Shown here: piece by piece, positions 8,182 to 16,821 of the stretch | Layout of the letters: each line of letters starts with the position of its first letter | Position numbering within the stretch: the first letter of the stretch is position 1 | Source of the DNA: Synechococcales cyanobacterium T60_A2020_003 | Lineage (GTDB): Bacteria; Cyanobacteriota; Cyanobacteriia; RECH01 | Assembly: GCA_015272205.1 (NCBI GenBank) | Contig: JACYMB010000159.1 | Coordinates: 1-36,043 of the forward strand | Direction of reading: 5' to 3' | Length of the DNA: 36,043 nt | The notes under the pieces: generated by a model | Seen by the model: the letters and a program-made list of their open reading frames with translations, nothing else | What the model was told of the DNA's origin: nothing | Database searches by the model: none | Translations under genes and position numbers: made by a program

Positions 8182-10218
8182 TTAAAACGTGAAGGACGTT
8201 CTCAATACGCCTGTGGTGACCGTGTTGTTACCACTATATCCTTCAGGATTAAACAAAACAAATACACCAGGCGTAATATTGATGTGATCGTTCACCTGAA
8301 AGGATAGATAGCCCTCTAGGTGCAAAGGTGTGGCATTCTCAAATCGATCTAACGCTTCACCCCCCGTTGAAACCCGCGACAGTGGCTTACCAAAGATCAG
8401 ACCCGCCGTATTGCTTTCACCAAAAATATCTTGAGCATGGAGTCCCACCATCCAACTACTGAAGTCGGTAGAGGCATTCACGTTAACCAAGTCTGCAAAG
8501 ATATACGCCCCAGATGCAGCAAAGGTCAGCTTGTCCGTCAGACGCCAGCTCATACTTGCACCGATAGAATTCATTCGAATGGGTTCACTCCCAATCGTCA
8601 CTAGGGTTGCCCCTCGATCAAAGTCTCCACCGTCGGTTGCCGAGCACCCAAAGCCACCTGCCGCTGCACCAAAGCCTACGGTGTCACAACGACTTGCTGG
8701 ATTGAATAACACAGAGCCAATATCGGCTGATGTCAATCCCGTTCCCAGAATATTGATCTGATGGTAGCTATGGGCGTAGTTAATGCCGAGCTCAAAGTTA
8801 GATGAAGGGCTGAGGGTAAGCTGAGCCGCAGCGACCGAGCTTCCATTGAACAGTCCAGCACCTAGAGGAGTGACATCACCAGAGGCAAGCGACTCTCCAG
8901 TGAGGGGATTATTTTGGGGAAGCGCCGCATTCACACTACCGTACAAGGCTCGAAAATCAACGACAGGCGATGGTGTCCAAATCAAGCCAAAAGCAGAGGC
9001 TAAACCCGTTCCCGACGTTCCCCCTGATACACGAACGGCTGCGTTATATCCTGCAAATCGGGAAATGGCTCCCTGGGTATCGCTCGCAAAGGGAGTAATC
9101 GCAGGGAAGGCATCGGTTGTTTCTGCATTCGTGCCTGCAAAGAGAGTCAAGTTGTCCAGTCCGCTGGGGAAAATATACAGCAACTTATATAACCGGAAGT
9201 CGTTGGCCGTATTGGGGGTAAAGGTTTGAGGATTAATGCCAGGAAATTGGGGTTCAGTATTTAAGCGCACTTGGCTAGCATTCAACCCCAAAACATCGGT
9301 ATAGCCCAGTGTTCCCTGGATGCTGCTGGGGTCGCTTAAGTAATTGTAGGATTGCAATCCGGTAATCAAGAGGTCACTGCCCGTAAAGCTGGTGGTGAGG
9401 TTGAGGCGAGTGCGTTGAAACAATGCAAATTGAGCATCATCACCGGGTGCCCCATCGGTATGGCTGAGGATGGCTGGGGTTGCATCTGGATCGCCCGCAC
9501 CGGGGTAGGCTCCTGATGCCGCCGCAATACTAAAGATCACTTCTCCATTGAGTTTCGTGGTGGTGGAGAATTGGTTCGCTTCTAACTCGTCCGTTCGAGC
9601 TTCTAATGCATCCACTCGGCCTCGCAGCATGGCTAGTTCTGCTGCGAATTCTTCTTGCAATCGTTGAACGGTCTCTAGGTCTTCACGAGTTGCGACATCC
9701 GCGAGACCAGACGCAATGATCTCATTAATACGGTCAAGACAGGCATTTAAACCAGCGGCAAACTCAAAGCGAGTAAGGGCGTTATTTCCACGGTAGGTAC
9801 TGTCAGGATAACCTACGATACAACCATAGCGTTCAACCAGGGATTGAAGGGCTTGATACGCCCAGTCTGTGGGTTGTACATCCGAAAGCTGGGTGACGGA
9901 AGTAATCTGTCCCAGGATTAAATGCCCAGGATTGAATGAAGATGCGGGTGATGGAGATAAATTACCCAACGGCGCACTTTCTAGATCCGATACACCCAAG
10001 ATTGGAGCATTGATCGGTGTAAAAGAGTTTGTGGATGATGCAGGTGTAGTCGGTGCAGGCATTTCAGATACTGCACTGGTTGTGCTTTCAACCGGGGAAT
10101 TGCTGGCAGTCTGGAGGGGATTAGCCTGTGCTACCGACGCAAACGCTAGAGGCTCTAAAAGGCTAGCAAGCGCACTTAAAACAAGCAGTTGAGTAATCGA
10201 CGAAACGGAATAGGCCAC
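8182..10218 (-). CDS. SLH-domain outer-membrane porin (Som/OprB-like)
   Basis: This major outer-membrane porin is of the cyanobacterial Som type (SLH plus carbohydrate-selective/iron-uptake porin barrel). The 678-residue protein has a signal peptide with likely cleavage near A-Q-A-N (about 30-33) and a Pro/Ser/Thr-rich linker to about residue 100. An SLH domain at about 108-170 (with D-W-A-Y-Q-A-L-Q-S-L and the G-Y-P-D-S-T-Y-R-G motif) would anchor it to peptidoglycan. A coiled coil follows at about 175-215, then a beta-barrel ending in the aromatic T-S-F-T-F typical of outer-membrane proteins. The start is GTG, chosen because GAGGA lies 6 nt upstream. That ribosome site overlaps a probable Yfr1 sRNA pairing site. 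The gene is monocistronic and contains no HIP1 octamer that I could find. Confidence 0.93.
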   Translation of the reverse strand: MAYSVSSITQLLVLSALASLLEPLAFASVAQANPLQTASNSPVESTTSAVSEMPAPTTPASSTNSFTPINAPILGVSDLESAPLGNLSPSPASSFNPGHLILGQITSVTQLSDVQPTDWAYQALQSLVERYGCIVGYPDSTYRGNNALTRFEFAAGLNACLDRINEIIASGLADVATREDLETVQRLQEEFAAELAMLRGRVDALEARTDELEANQFSTTTKLNGEVIFSIAAASGAYPGAGDPDATPAILSHTDGAPGDDAQFALFQRTRLNLTTSFTGSDLLITGLQSYNYLSDPSSIQGTLGYTDVLGLNASQVRLNTEPQFPGINPQTFTPNTANDFRLYKLLYIFPSGLDNLTLFAGTNAETTDAFPAITPFASDTQGAISRFAGYNAAVRVSGGTSGTGLASAFGLIWTPSPVVDFRALYGSVNAALPQNNPLTGESLASGDVTPLGAGLFNGSSVAAAQLTLSPSSNFELGINYAHSYHQINILGTGLTSADIGSVLFNPASRCDTVGFGAAAGGFGCSATDGGDFDRGATLVTIGSEPIRMNSIGASMSWRLTDKLTFAASGAYIFADLVNVNASTDFSSWMVGLHAQDIFGESNTAGLIFGKPLSRVSTGGEALDRFENATPLHLEGYLSFQVNDHINITPGVFVLFNPEGYSGNNTVTTGVLRTSFTF

Positions 10219-10224
10219 GATACA

Positions 10225-10233
10225 TCCTCACAC
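10225..10233 (-). promoter_or_regulatory. Porin ribosome binding site overlapping a probable Yfr1 sRNA target site
   Basis: On the mRNA strand these bases read GUGUGAGGA, containing the Shine-Dalgarno GAGGA 6 nt before the GTG start. The same nine bases are the exact complement of UCCUCACAC, the core of the unpaired ACUCCUCACAC motif of the cyanobacterial small RNA Yfr1. Yfr1 is known to repress Som-type porins in Prochlorococcus by pairing at the initiation region. The Yfr1 gene itself is not in this window. Confidence 0.6.
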
Positions 10234-10454
10234 AAGTTGAACAGATTACAATGAAAGAGTTGACAGATTTAAAAGTGTAGTAACACGAAGACCGACCGAG
10301 ATTCGACTACGAGCTTTAATGACTAGAACATCCCTTCAGTTGAGGTTTAATTAAGGCATTAAAATACGTAGCCAATTATTCTATTGATCAGCTAAGCCGC
10401 ATTGCACCGATATTGAAGTTATAGATGGATTGACGATCGCACATCTTCAACATC

Positions 10455-10615
10455 TAGAAAAGAATTTGCCTTTCACGAGAAGGGCAATTGCTCACATACA
10501 TAGAGTCTTGTGAACAAGTATTTCGTCATCATTGAAATACTTGTTAGACCCGCTGATCTAGCGTCTATTTCCATAGTAAAAAGAAAAATTTTAGACGTTG
10601 GAAATGCGGGTTAAT
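10455..10615 (-). ncRNA. Candidate structured RNA upstream of the porin (three hairpins)
   Basis: Three hairpins lie in a row. One is a perfect 12-bp stem, AACAAGTATTTC (10513-10524) with GAAATACTTGTT (10534-10545). One is a two-tier stem, ACCCGC (10548-10553) with GCGGGT (10606-10611) enclosing CGTCTA (10562-10567) with TAGACG (10592-10597). One is a bulged stem around 10464-10489. Read on the minus strand the last comes first-to-terminate and is followed by ATTCTTTTCT, giving a terminator-like end. It could be an independent sRNA or a long porin leader. No known RNA family was recognised and strand is inferred. Confidence 0.3.
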
Positions 10616-11164
10616 GAGTTCACAAAACTGCAGAGAGGAAGCAGCAATCGAATACTTCCCCAGGTAAGCATTACGCTAAGCGTTCATTCTTCAGACTTTT
10701 GAACATATGAAATTGACTTAAATTTGCATAACTAAATTCTAAATCCTAGGAGTATCACAGTAAATTTTGAATTGCTTATGAATACCTAATAAAAACTTAA
10801 TTATAAAATTCTAATTGCAAGCACATTTCTATCATAACCATAGTTAGGCTGACAGTAAATTGACTCAGCCGCCGCATAATAAGATGTCTTTATAGCTCAT
10901 ATTTATCAACTTTAATCAAAACCATTATCGGTACTTTAAAACTGAATTAAGGGCGATCGCATCCTAGATTTCGAGTAATTACCAATCGTCAATCTAAGCG
11001 ATCACATGAACGTATCCAAAAAGAGAGATTTGTACAAGCCAGATACTCGCTAATTCTCGGAGCCTGAACTTAAATTACTCACTCAACATCTTCATTTCAG
11101 TTGTCCGGTTTGTCTCAACGAGCCTCGGAAATTAATAAGCTGACACGATGTGCAACTCTCATCC

Positions 11165-11240
11165 CAACCCTTATCCCCAAGAGGAAGCGCTTTCGGATCG
11201 TTCTGGTTCCCTCTCCCAAGGGGCTAGGGTAGGGGCAGTC
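11165..11240. repeat. C-rich/G-rich palindromic repeat of the type dispersed in cyanobacterial genomes
   Basis: The stretch moves from CCCAACCCTTATCCCC to CCCTCTCCCAAGGGG and GGGCTAGGGTAGGGGC, so it can form an imperfect hairpin. Similar CCCTCTCCCAAGGGG-type runs are common interspersed repeats in cyanobacteria. Family assignment is from memory only. Confidence 0.35.
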
Positions 11241-11333
11241 TTTGCCAAGGGCTCGGTAAACGGCGCACATCACGTATATTTGAGTAATTTTGAAAAAGGT
11301 AAGCGATCGCCCATCAGTCCCTATCCCCCCGTC

Positions 11334-11831
11334 ATGAGCACCATCATTGAGATTCGAGATAGGTTTGGCGAAGTCTTAAAGCGATATGCTAGTTCCGATG
11401 CAACCTTGGGACTTCGAGGTGCGGTCATGGAAGGGGCTGAATTAACAGGCGCACAGTTAGCAGGTATGGATATGGAAAGAATCGACCTCTACTGAGCCAT
11501 TCTGTTCCAGGCCAACCTCGAAGGGGCAAATCTCAAGAATGCAAATCTTCAAGGCGCAGACTTAAAAGAAGCCAATTTAGTCAACGCAAATCTAGAGGGA
11601 GCTAACCTCAGACGCGATAACCTTGGCGGATCCACCCCTCTAGAGGGAGCCAATCTCACAGGCGCAATCCTCACGAATACCCATCTCGATGGCGCAACCT
11701 ATAACGCCCAAACCATCTTCCCACCTGGCTTTGATCCCCGCAAAGCCAATATGATTCCAACCCGTCTCCCCTGTTCCCCAGTCCTGAGCTTCTTTCTACA
11801 AGGGTGCGATCGCGCCTCCACGATCCATTAA
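11334..11831 (+). pseudogene. Pentapeptide-repeat protein interrupted by an in-frame TGA
   Basis: From the ATG at 11334 the frame encodes a normal start (M-S-T-I-I-E-I-R-D-R-F-G) and the first A(D/N)LxG-type repeats, then meets TGA at 11493-11495. Translation of the same frame beyond the stop continues without a shift into clean pentapeptide repeats (A-N-L-E-G, A-N-L-K-N, A-N-L-Q-G, A-D-L-K-E) and then the usual family C-terminus, T-Y-N-A-Q-T-I-F-P-P-G-F-D-P. A single GGA-to-TGA change would restore a full repeat. One later repeat block (R-R-D-N-L-G-G-S-T-P) is degraded and the frame runs about 25 codons past the expected end before TAA, so decay has probably gone beyond one mutation. The intact protein would form a right-handed beta-helix of unknown role. 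Confidence 0.75.
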
Positions 11832-11867
11832 AATATGTAAAGAATTTAAGAAGAGCAGAGAACACAG

Positions 11868-13337
11868 ATGCGGGTTGCGATCGTTGGGGCAGGCTTGGCC
11901 GGATTGGCGACAGCCGTGGAGCTAGTCGATGCAGGACACGAAGTCGAAATCTTTGAATCTCGTCCATTCGTGGGCGGCAAGGTGGGTAGTTGGGTCGATC
12001 CCGACGGCAACCATATTGAGATGGGGCTACATGTTTTCTTCGGCTGCTACTACAACCTGTTCGCGCTGATGGAAAAGGTCGGTGCGATCAATAACCTGCG
12101 GTTGAAAGACCACATCCACACCTTTGTCAATCGCGGCGGTGAATTGGGTTCCCTAGACTTTCGCTTCATCACAGGTGCTCCCTTCAACGGACTCAAAGCC
12201 TTCTTTACCACAAGCCAGTTGTCCCTCCGGGATAAGGCGCAAAATGCGATCGCCCTAGGCATTAGTCCCCTCGTGCGAGGACTGATCGATTTTGACGGAG
12301 CCATGAATAGCATTCGCGCACTAGACGATATTAGCTTTGCCGATTGGTTCCGCCAGCACGGTGGCTCAAACGGCAGCCTCAAGCGCATGTGGAACCCGAT
12401 CGCCTACGCCCTCGGCTTTATTGACACCGAAAACATTTCCGCCCGGTGTATGCTCACCATCTTCCAGTTCTTTGCCGCCAAAACCGAAGCCTCTGTGCTG
12501 CGCATGCTGGAAGGGTCACCCCACGAATATCTCCATCAGCCCATCTTGGATTATCTGGAGAAAAAAGGCGCAAAGGTTCACACCCGGCGTGGCGTGCGGG
12601 AAGTCTTCTATGAAGGCGAAGGTGCGGATTTGAAAGTCACAGGTTTGGCGATCGCCAAAGGGGATGAGGTCGAAACCATCACTGCAGACACCTATGTTTG
12701 CGCCTGCGACGTTCCCGGCATTCAGCGACTCCTGCCCCAAGATTGGCGCAGCATCGACTTTTTCGACAAGATCTACAAACTAGAAGCTGTACCTGTGGCA
12801 ACGGTGCAACTGCGCTTTGATGGCTGGGTTACCGAACTCCATAGCGACCAAGAACGCACGCAGCTTGACCACGCGGCAGGAATCGACAACCTGCTATACA
12901 CCCCCGATGCAGACTTCTCCTGCTTCTCCGACCTCGCCCTTTCCAGCCCCGGCAGCTACTACCGCGAAGGCGAAGGCTCCCTGCTGCAACTGGTGCTGAC
13001 GCCTGGTGATCCCTTTATTAAGGAAAGCAATGAGGCGATCGCCCAACACACCCTGAAGCAGGTTCGCGACCTGTTCCCCTCGGCGCGGGATCTCAACATG
13101 ACCTGGTATAGCGTGGTTAAACTGGCACAGTCCCTTTACCGCGAAGGCCCTGGTATGGATCCCTACCGTCCCAGTCAGAAAACGCCGATTTCTAACTTCT
13201 TCTTAGCCGGAAGCTACACCCAGCAGGACTATATCGATAGTATGGAGGGGGCAACCATCTCTGGAAAGCAGGCTGCTGCCGCGATTCTTGAACCCACCGG
13301 ATATAAGGTTCAAGGTGTAGGACTTTTTAAGTATTGA
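11868..13337 (+). CDS. crtQ: 9,9'-di-cis-zeta-carotene desaturase CrtQ
   Basis: CrtQ introduces two double bonds into zeta-carotene to give prolycopene in the plant-type (poly-cis) carotenoid pathway. It is FAD-dependent, passes electrons to plastoquinone, and is membrane-associated. The N-terminal Rossmann motif is G7-A-G-L-A-G12, followed by the family segment [14 protein letters not shown] and the [11 protein letters not shown] stretch. The C-terminal FAD-binding segment [20 protein letters not shown] is the carotenoid desaturase signature. The 489-residue length fits CrtQ, and the sequence is closer to plant ZDS than to CrtP. The SRPBCC gene follows 39 bp later on the same strand, a pairing also found in Synechocystis. 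Confidence 0.96.
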   Translation: MRVAIVGAGLAGLATAVELVDAGHEVEIFESRPFVGGKVGSWVDPDGNHIEMGLHVFFGCYYNLFALMEKVGAINNLRLKDHIHTFVNRGGELGSLDFRFITGAPFNGLKAFFTTSQLSLRDKAQNAIALGISPLVRGLIDFDGAMNSIRALDDISFADWFRQHGGSNGSLKRMWNPIAYALGFIDTENISARCMLTIFQFFAAKTEASVLRMLEGSPHEYLHQPILDYLEKKGAKVHTRRGVREVFYEGEGADLKVTGLAIAKGDEVETITADTYVCACDVPGIQRLLPQDWRSIDFFDKIYKLEAVPVATVQLRFDGWVTELHSDQERTQLDHAAGIDNLLYTPDADFSCFSDLALSSPGSYYREGEGSLLQLVLTPGDPFIKESNEAIAQHTLKQVRDLFPSARDLNMTWYSVVKLAQSLYREGPGMDPYRPSQKTPISNFFLAGSYTQQDYIDSMEGATISGKQAAAAILEPTGYKVQGVGLFKY

Positions 13338-13376
13338 TTCTTTTGTCGTTGAGACCACCCTATCCCAAAGCGCACT

Positions 13377-13835
13377 ATGACGAACTGGCTTGAACATACG
13401 GTTCAGATCGAGGTAGAAACGCCAATTCAGGTGGTCTGGGATCTGTGGTCAGATCTGGAGCAGATGCCCCGCTGGATGAAGTGGATCGATTCGGTTCAAA
13501 TTCTAGACGAGGATCCCGATTTATCCCGATGGAAACTGGCCTCTGGTGGATTTGAGTTCAGTTGGCTCTCTCGCATTGTCCGCCTGGTACACCATCAGAT
13601 CATTCAATGGGAATCGGTCGATGGCTTACCAAATCGAGGTGCGATTCGCTTCTACGATCGCGGCGATCACAGCATCGTTAAGCTCACCGTCGCCTACGCG
13701 ATTCCTGGTGCATTGGGAAAAATCATGGACAACTTGTTTTTAGGCCGCATTGTCGAATCCAACATCCAGGCTGATTTAGAGAAGTTTAGAACCTACGCTC
13801 TCAAATCGGTCGAACATTCCTCTGATCCCGCTTAA
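13377..13835 (+). CDS. SRPBCC (START-like) family protein linked to crtQ
   Basis: This 152-residue protein has the SRPBCC/polyketide-cyclase fold. An N-terminal strand with V-E-T-P-I-Q-V-V-W-D-L-W-S-D-L-E-Q-M-P-R-W-M is the hallmark W-x-L-x(2-3)-D-x-x-x-x-P-x-W pattern. Beta strands follow, and the C-terminal amphipathic helix (about 118-147, ending in L-E-K-F-R-T-Y) closes the hydrophobic cavity. Such proteins bind lipids or other hydrophobic ligands. Its place just after crtQ, conserved in other cyanobacteria, suggests a role with carotenoid intermediates or the desaturase, but this is inference. No catalytic residues can be assigned. It is probably co-transcribed with crtQ. Confidence 0.88.
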   Translation: MTNWLEHTVQIEVETPIQVVWDLWSDLEQMPRWMKWIDSVQILDEDPDLSRWKLASGGFEFSWLSRIVRLVHHQIIQWESVDGLPNRGAIRFYDRGDHSIVKLTVAYAIPGALGKIMDNLFLGRIVESNIQADLEKFRTYALKSVEHSSDPA

Positions 13836-13894
13836 CCCCCGATCCTCGATAAAGAAATGTAAACTAGAAGCGTCCGCGTCCCTGACATTCCTTC

Positions 13895-14986
13895 ATGAGC
13901 CATCCTTCCTTTCAACCTCCGGTAGCCCTCAAAAACGGCTATTCCATGACGCTCTACACGGCATTAAAACTCAGTCGAGAATGGCATAAATTTAGCGCAG
14001 ATCCAGAGCCGATCCATCACCCTCATATTTTTACTGGCGCAGGAGGGGTACCCATTTTTGGGCAGGTCTCCATTCCTGAAAATCCCAAGGGAACTATTGT
14101 CGGCACCTATGGCATTACCGGAAGCTTATCTGATCAATGGTTTTTAAACATCCTACGGCGGAAAGCCTTTGCCCAAGGGTATGCGGTCGTGCTGTTTGAC
14201 TGGCGCGCCCACGGCAAAACTGCCGAGCTATCGCCGACCCTAACCTCCGATGGTTTATACGAGGGCGAAGATTTTGTCCGTATTGCCGCCGCCGCGAAGA
14301 CGCTGGGATGTCCCGCCCCTTTCTGGTTTACAGGCTATTCCCTGGGTGGCCAGTTAGCGCTCTGGGGCGTAGAAGCGGCTCAAACCCTTAACGTCTGGGG
14401 AGCAGACCTCAATCTCAAATCATCAGAGTTAGGCGGTGGCGCTGTCGTTTGTCCCAGCGTAGACTCCAATCGATCGCTCAAATACCTCATGGACAATCAT
14501 CTAGGGCGTCAGTTGGAGCAAGCTATCACTAGACAATTGAAAAAATTGGCATGGCAAATTTATAGTTGGCACCCAGATTCAATCGATCGTGCGGCTCTGG
14601 AACGGGTGGATAGCATTTGGGCGTTTGATCATGAACTGGTTATTAGCCGATTAAACTTTGCCTCCGTGGAAGACTACTACGACGCATCTAGTCCGCTCCA
14701 TCGTCTTCCCCATCTGACTAAGCCTACTTTGATCCTGTACGCAGCCGACGATCCCATGTTTGATCCCAGCATTGTGCCTGATTTACAAACTATCAGTGCT
14801 GAAAATCGGGCAATTGACTTGAGACTCACAACCTATGGAGGACACGTCGGCTATTTCAGCAGTCAAACCTGCCAACAGCAATTTCAGGATCCCGATCCCT
14901 GGTGGGCATGGAACCGAGTCTTGGAATGGATCCACCAACAATCTCAAGTTGCTTCCTCGGCTCCTTCCGTTGTCGAGATCCAGTGA
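13895..14986 (+). CDS. Alpha/beta hydrolase, YheT-like
   Basis: This 363-residue alpha/beta hydrolase resembles the YheT/EMB8 group. The nucleophile elbow is G-Y-S149-L-G-G, the acid is likely in A-A-D-D-P-M-F-D (about 289-296) and the His is in G-G-H-V-G-Y-F (near 312-318). F-D-W-R-A-H-G (about 101-107) matches the F-x-x-R-G-x-G/S strand of the family. No signal peptide is seen. Substrate is unknown; an ester or lipid substrate is plausible for the family. It starts 59 bp after the SRPBCC gene on the same strand, so it could belong to the crtQ transcript. Confidence 0.85.
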   Translation: MSHPSFQPPVALKNGYSMTLYTALKLSREWHKFSADPEPIHHPHIFTGAGGVPIFGQVSIPENPKGTIVGTYGITGSLSDQWFLNILRRKAFAQGYAVVLFDWRAHGKTAELSPTLTSDGLYEGEDFVRIAAAAKTLGCPAPFWFTGYSLGGQLALWGVEAAQTLNVWGADLNLKSSELGGGAVVCPSVDSNRSLKYLMDNHLGRQLEQAITRQLKKLAWQIYSWHPDSIDRAALERVDSIWAFDHELVISRLNFASVEDYYDASSPLHRLPHLTKPTLILYAADDPMFDPSIVPDLQTISAENRAIDLRLTTYGGHVGYFSSQTCQQQFQDPDPWWAWNRVLEWIHQQSQVASSAPSVVEIQ

Positions 14987-15239
14987 ATCGTTAGACCCAT
15001 GCCCAACATTCGCATTCCTTGCCCATCTAAGAGTGGACAACTGTAACATTCCGTTTCAGAATCAACATGTTTTCGGATCAAACTGTGATTCTGAATCCAC
15101 AAAATTCTAAATTTCTTAATTTCATGCTTATAATCTGTACAGGATTCTTAGCCTTACTCAATAAGGTCTTCAATATTTCCCTACCTTAATTCAGTAAGAA
15201 GATTGAGTAGTCAATACAGCCGTTCAGTTATAGCGCACA
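14987..15239 (+). promoter_or_regulatory. rpaA upstream region
   Basis: About 250 bp without a gene, becoming AT-rich towards rpaA, and expected to contain the rpaA promoter. No convincing sigma-70 box pair, HLR1-type direct repeat or terminator for the hydrolase was identified. Confidence 0.3.
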
Positions 15240-15971
15240 ATGCCTCGGATACTCGTTATTGATGATGATGCTGCAATTTCAGAACTCGTTGCAGTGAACC
15301 TGGAAATGGCTGGCTATGATGTCAGCCAAGCATCCGATGGTATAAAAGGTCAGGCACTTGCTCTTCAGCTTATGCCCGATCTGATTATGCTGGACTTGAT
15401 GCTGCCAAAAGTCGATGGATTCACCGTCTGCCAGCGTCTACGCCGCGACGAACGGACAGCAGACATTCCCGTATTGATGCTGACAGCGCTGGGGCAAACC
15501 CAAGACAAAGTTGAAGGATTTAATGCTGGGGCTGATGATTATCTGACCAAACCCTTTGAAGTTGAAGAAATGCTGGCGCGGGTGCGGGCTCTCTTACGTC
15601 GAACCGATCGCATCCCTCAAGCCGCAAAACACGCAGAAATTTTGAACTATGGGCCCTTAACCCTGGTTCCAGAACGGTTAGAAGCCATTTGGTTTGATCG
15701 TGTGGTCAAACTTACGCACCTAGAGTTTGAATTGCTGCACTGTTTGCTCCAGCGGCACGGACAAACGGTGTCGCCCAGTGAAATCTTGAAAGAAGTATGG
15801 GGCTATGATCCCGATGACGATATTGAAACAATTCGCGTTCATGTCCGTCATCTTCGCACCAAGCTTGAGCCTGACCCTCGGCATCCTCGGTACATTAAAA
15901 CGGTCTATGGCGCAGGGTATTGTCTAGAGCTACCACCCGGTGTAGTGCAAGCGACGGGTACGGAGTCATAA
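15240..15971 (+). CDS. rpaA: Circadian output response regulator RpaA (OmpR family)
   Basis: RpaA is the master transcription factor of the cyanobacterial circadian output. It is phosphorylated through SasA and dephosphorylated through CikA in response to the KaiABC clock, and also influences phycobilisome-photosystem energy coupling. The receiver domain (about 1-120) has the acidic triad D8-D9-D10, the phospho-acceptor D52 in M-L-D-L-M, and Lys in T-K-P-F. The winged-helix DNA-binding domain (about 140-235) ends in the [10 protein letters not shown] signature. The [12 protein letters not shown] segment and the linker [11 protein letters not shown] match RpaA rather than RpaB. At 243 residues it is full length. 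No kinase gene is adjacent. Confidence 0.92.
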   Translation: MPRILVIDDDAAISELVAVNLEMAGYDVSQASDGIKGQALALQLMPDLIMLDLMLPKVDGFTVCQRLRRDERTADIPVLMLTALGQTQDKVEGFNAGADDYLTKPFEVEEMLARVRALLRRTDRIPQAAKHAEILNYGPLTLVPERLEAIWFDRVVKLTHLEFELLHCLLQRHGQTVSPSEILKEVWGYDPDDDIETIRVHVRHLRTKLEPDPRHPRYIKTVYGAGYCLELPPGVVQATGTES

Positions 15972-16015
15972 CGCCTTCCTAACTAGAGATGTTTGATCCA
16001 TAATTGATGGCTGCT

Positions 16016-16408
16016 CTAGCAATAGCGCGAAATATCTTCTCCACATTCATCGGCTAGATAGCACAACGCTCGAAATCGTAGCCCAACAATCTCTTCGTAA
16101 AGAGGATTGAGTTTGCACATGGGTGGGATATGGAAGATCACACGTCCGAACACGGCAACATCCCGCTCAAACGGACACTGAGCCGGAACGAGTTGACATA
16201 CTTGATGGGCAAATTGCGGATTAGAAAACTGAATACCGTTCAACCAACTCCGCAAGGGTTTGAGGAGATCAATAGGCGTGAAAAGGACTGCAAACCGAGA
16301 AGGTTTACGGTGAGACGTAGCAATGCTGCTGGAATTCAAGTTTTCTGGAGTTGTCCAGCCCCAGCTAATTATGGGTTTCGACGGTGAGATCGGTTCAACA
16401 TTATTCAT
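16016..16408 (-). CDS. Mo-dependent nitrogenase C-terminal-domain protein
   Basis: This 130-residue protein carries the cyanobacterial Mo-nitro_C domain (PF06967). The conserved part covers roughly residues 50-130, with L-L-K-P-L-R-S-W-L, N-P-Q-F-A-H-Q-V-C-Q-L-V-P-A-Q-C-P-F-E-R, F-H-I-P-P-M-C-K-L-N-P and the terminal A-L-C-Y-L-A-D-E-C-G-E-D-I. Despite the family name it is not a nitrogenase subunit; stand-alone copies occur across cyanobacteria and their function is unknown. Several Cys residues suggest metal binding or redox sensing. The start at 16408 is chosen because GAGGAG lies 6 nt upstream; a longer frame reaching 16507 lacks such a site. It is convergent with rpaA, with only about 44 bp between. 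Confidence 0.85.
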   Translation of the reverse strand: MNNVEPISPSKPIISWGWTTPENLNSSSIATSHRKPSRFAVLFTPIDLLKPLRSWLNGIQFSNPQFAHQVCQLVPAQCPFERDVAVFGRVIFHIPPMCKLNPLYEEIVGLRFRALCYLADECGEDISRYC

Positions 16409-16821
16409 CGTGCGCTCCTCACTAAAGTCAGGTTCAGGGCAGTGGTACCGATGATCGTTACGGGTCTTCATAGAGCTACAGTGGATTTGAAGCGAATTCC
16501 ATTCCATGTCATCGAATGGTGAGTTGTTTCAGGCGATCGCCATCAATGGGATCTACGAGTTTTACTTCTATTGTTATGAATCATTACGGTTCTATGATTC
16601 CCCCATCCGGGGCATTTAGGCTGCGTATTCTTACTAAACTTTTTTAGGGAGTCCTCATCTTGTCCGCAAGCCTACGAGGGTAAGGAGGCACCATCATCTC
16701 CAAGCAAGAACGCGCGATCGCCCATTAAAAAGGCCGCCAATCCTACAATTCGGATCAACGGCCAATGTGGTTAGCGTGTTTCAAGGCAACTCACGCTGGG
16801 CGATCGCCTAAAGCAGGTGAT
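16409..16821. other. Intergenic region between the Mo-nitro_C gene and rnj
   Basis: About 410 bp with no gene. It contains the ribosome site and probably the promoter of the Mo-nitro_C gene at the left. The rnj terminator lies at the right (16727-16763). A small CCCC-ATCC-GGGG hairpin lies near 16602. Nothing else was recognised. Confidence 0.45.
16727..16763 (-). terminator. Rho-independent terminator of rnj
   Basis: On the minus strand GGCCGTTGATCC pairs with GGATTGGCGGCC over 12 bp (three G-U pairs), with an 8-nt loop, followed directly by TTTTTAA. It lies about 60 bp past the rnj stop codon. Confidence 0.88.

Larger units (their letters stand above)
10234..11333. promoter_or_regulatory. 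1.1-kb AT-rich gene-free region upstream of the porin
   Basis: No coding sequence is supported here. The part nearest the porin should hold its promoter. A cluster of hairpins occupies about 10464-10611 and is listed separately. The right end (about 11160-11240) holds a C-rich then G-rich palindromic stretch. A reading frame open from 11148 simply runs into the pentapeptide pseudogene and its first 62 codons look non-coding. Confidence 0.5.

Noticed and set aside
11148-11333. Upstream in-frame extension of the pentapeptide-repeat frame
   Set aside because: The first 62 codons read through a C-rich/G-rich interspersed palindrome. The natural start is the ATG at 11334, followed by a typical N-terminus.
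16409-16507. Longer N-terminus for the Mo-nitro_C protein
   Set aside because: The extra 33 residues lack conservation and a ribosome site, whereas GAGGAG sits 6 nt before the ATG at 16408.
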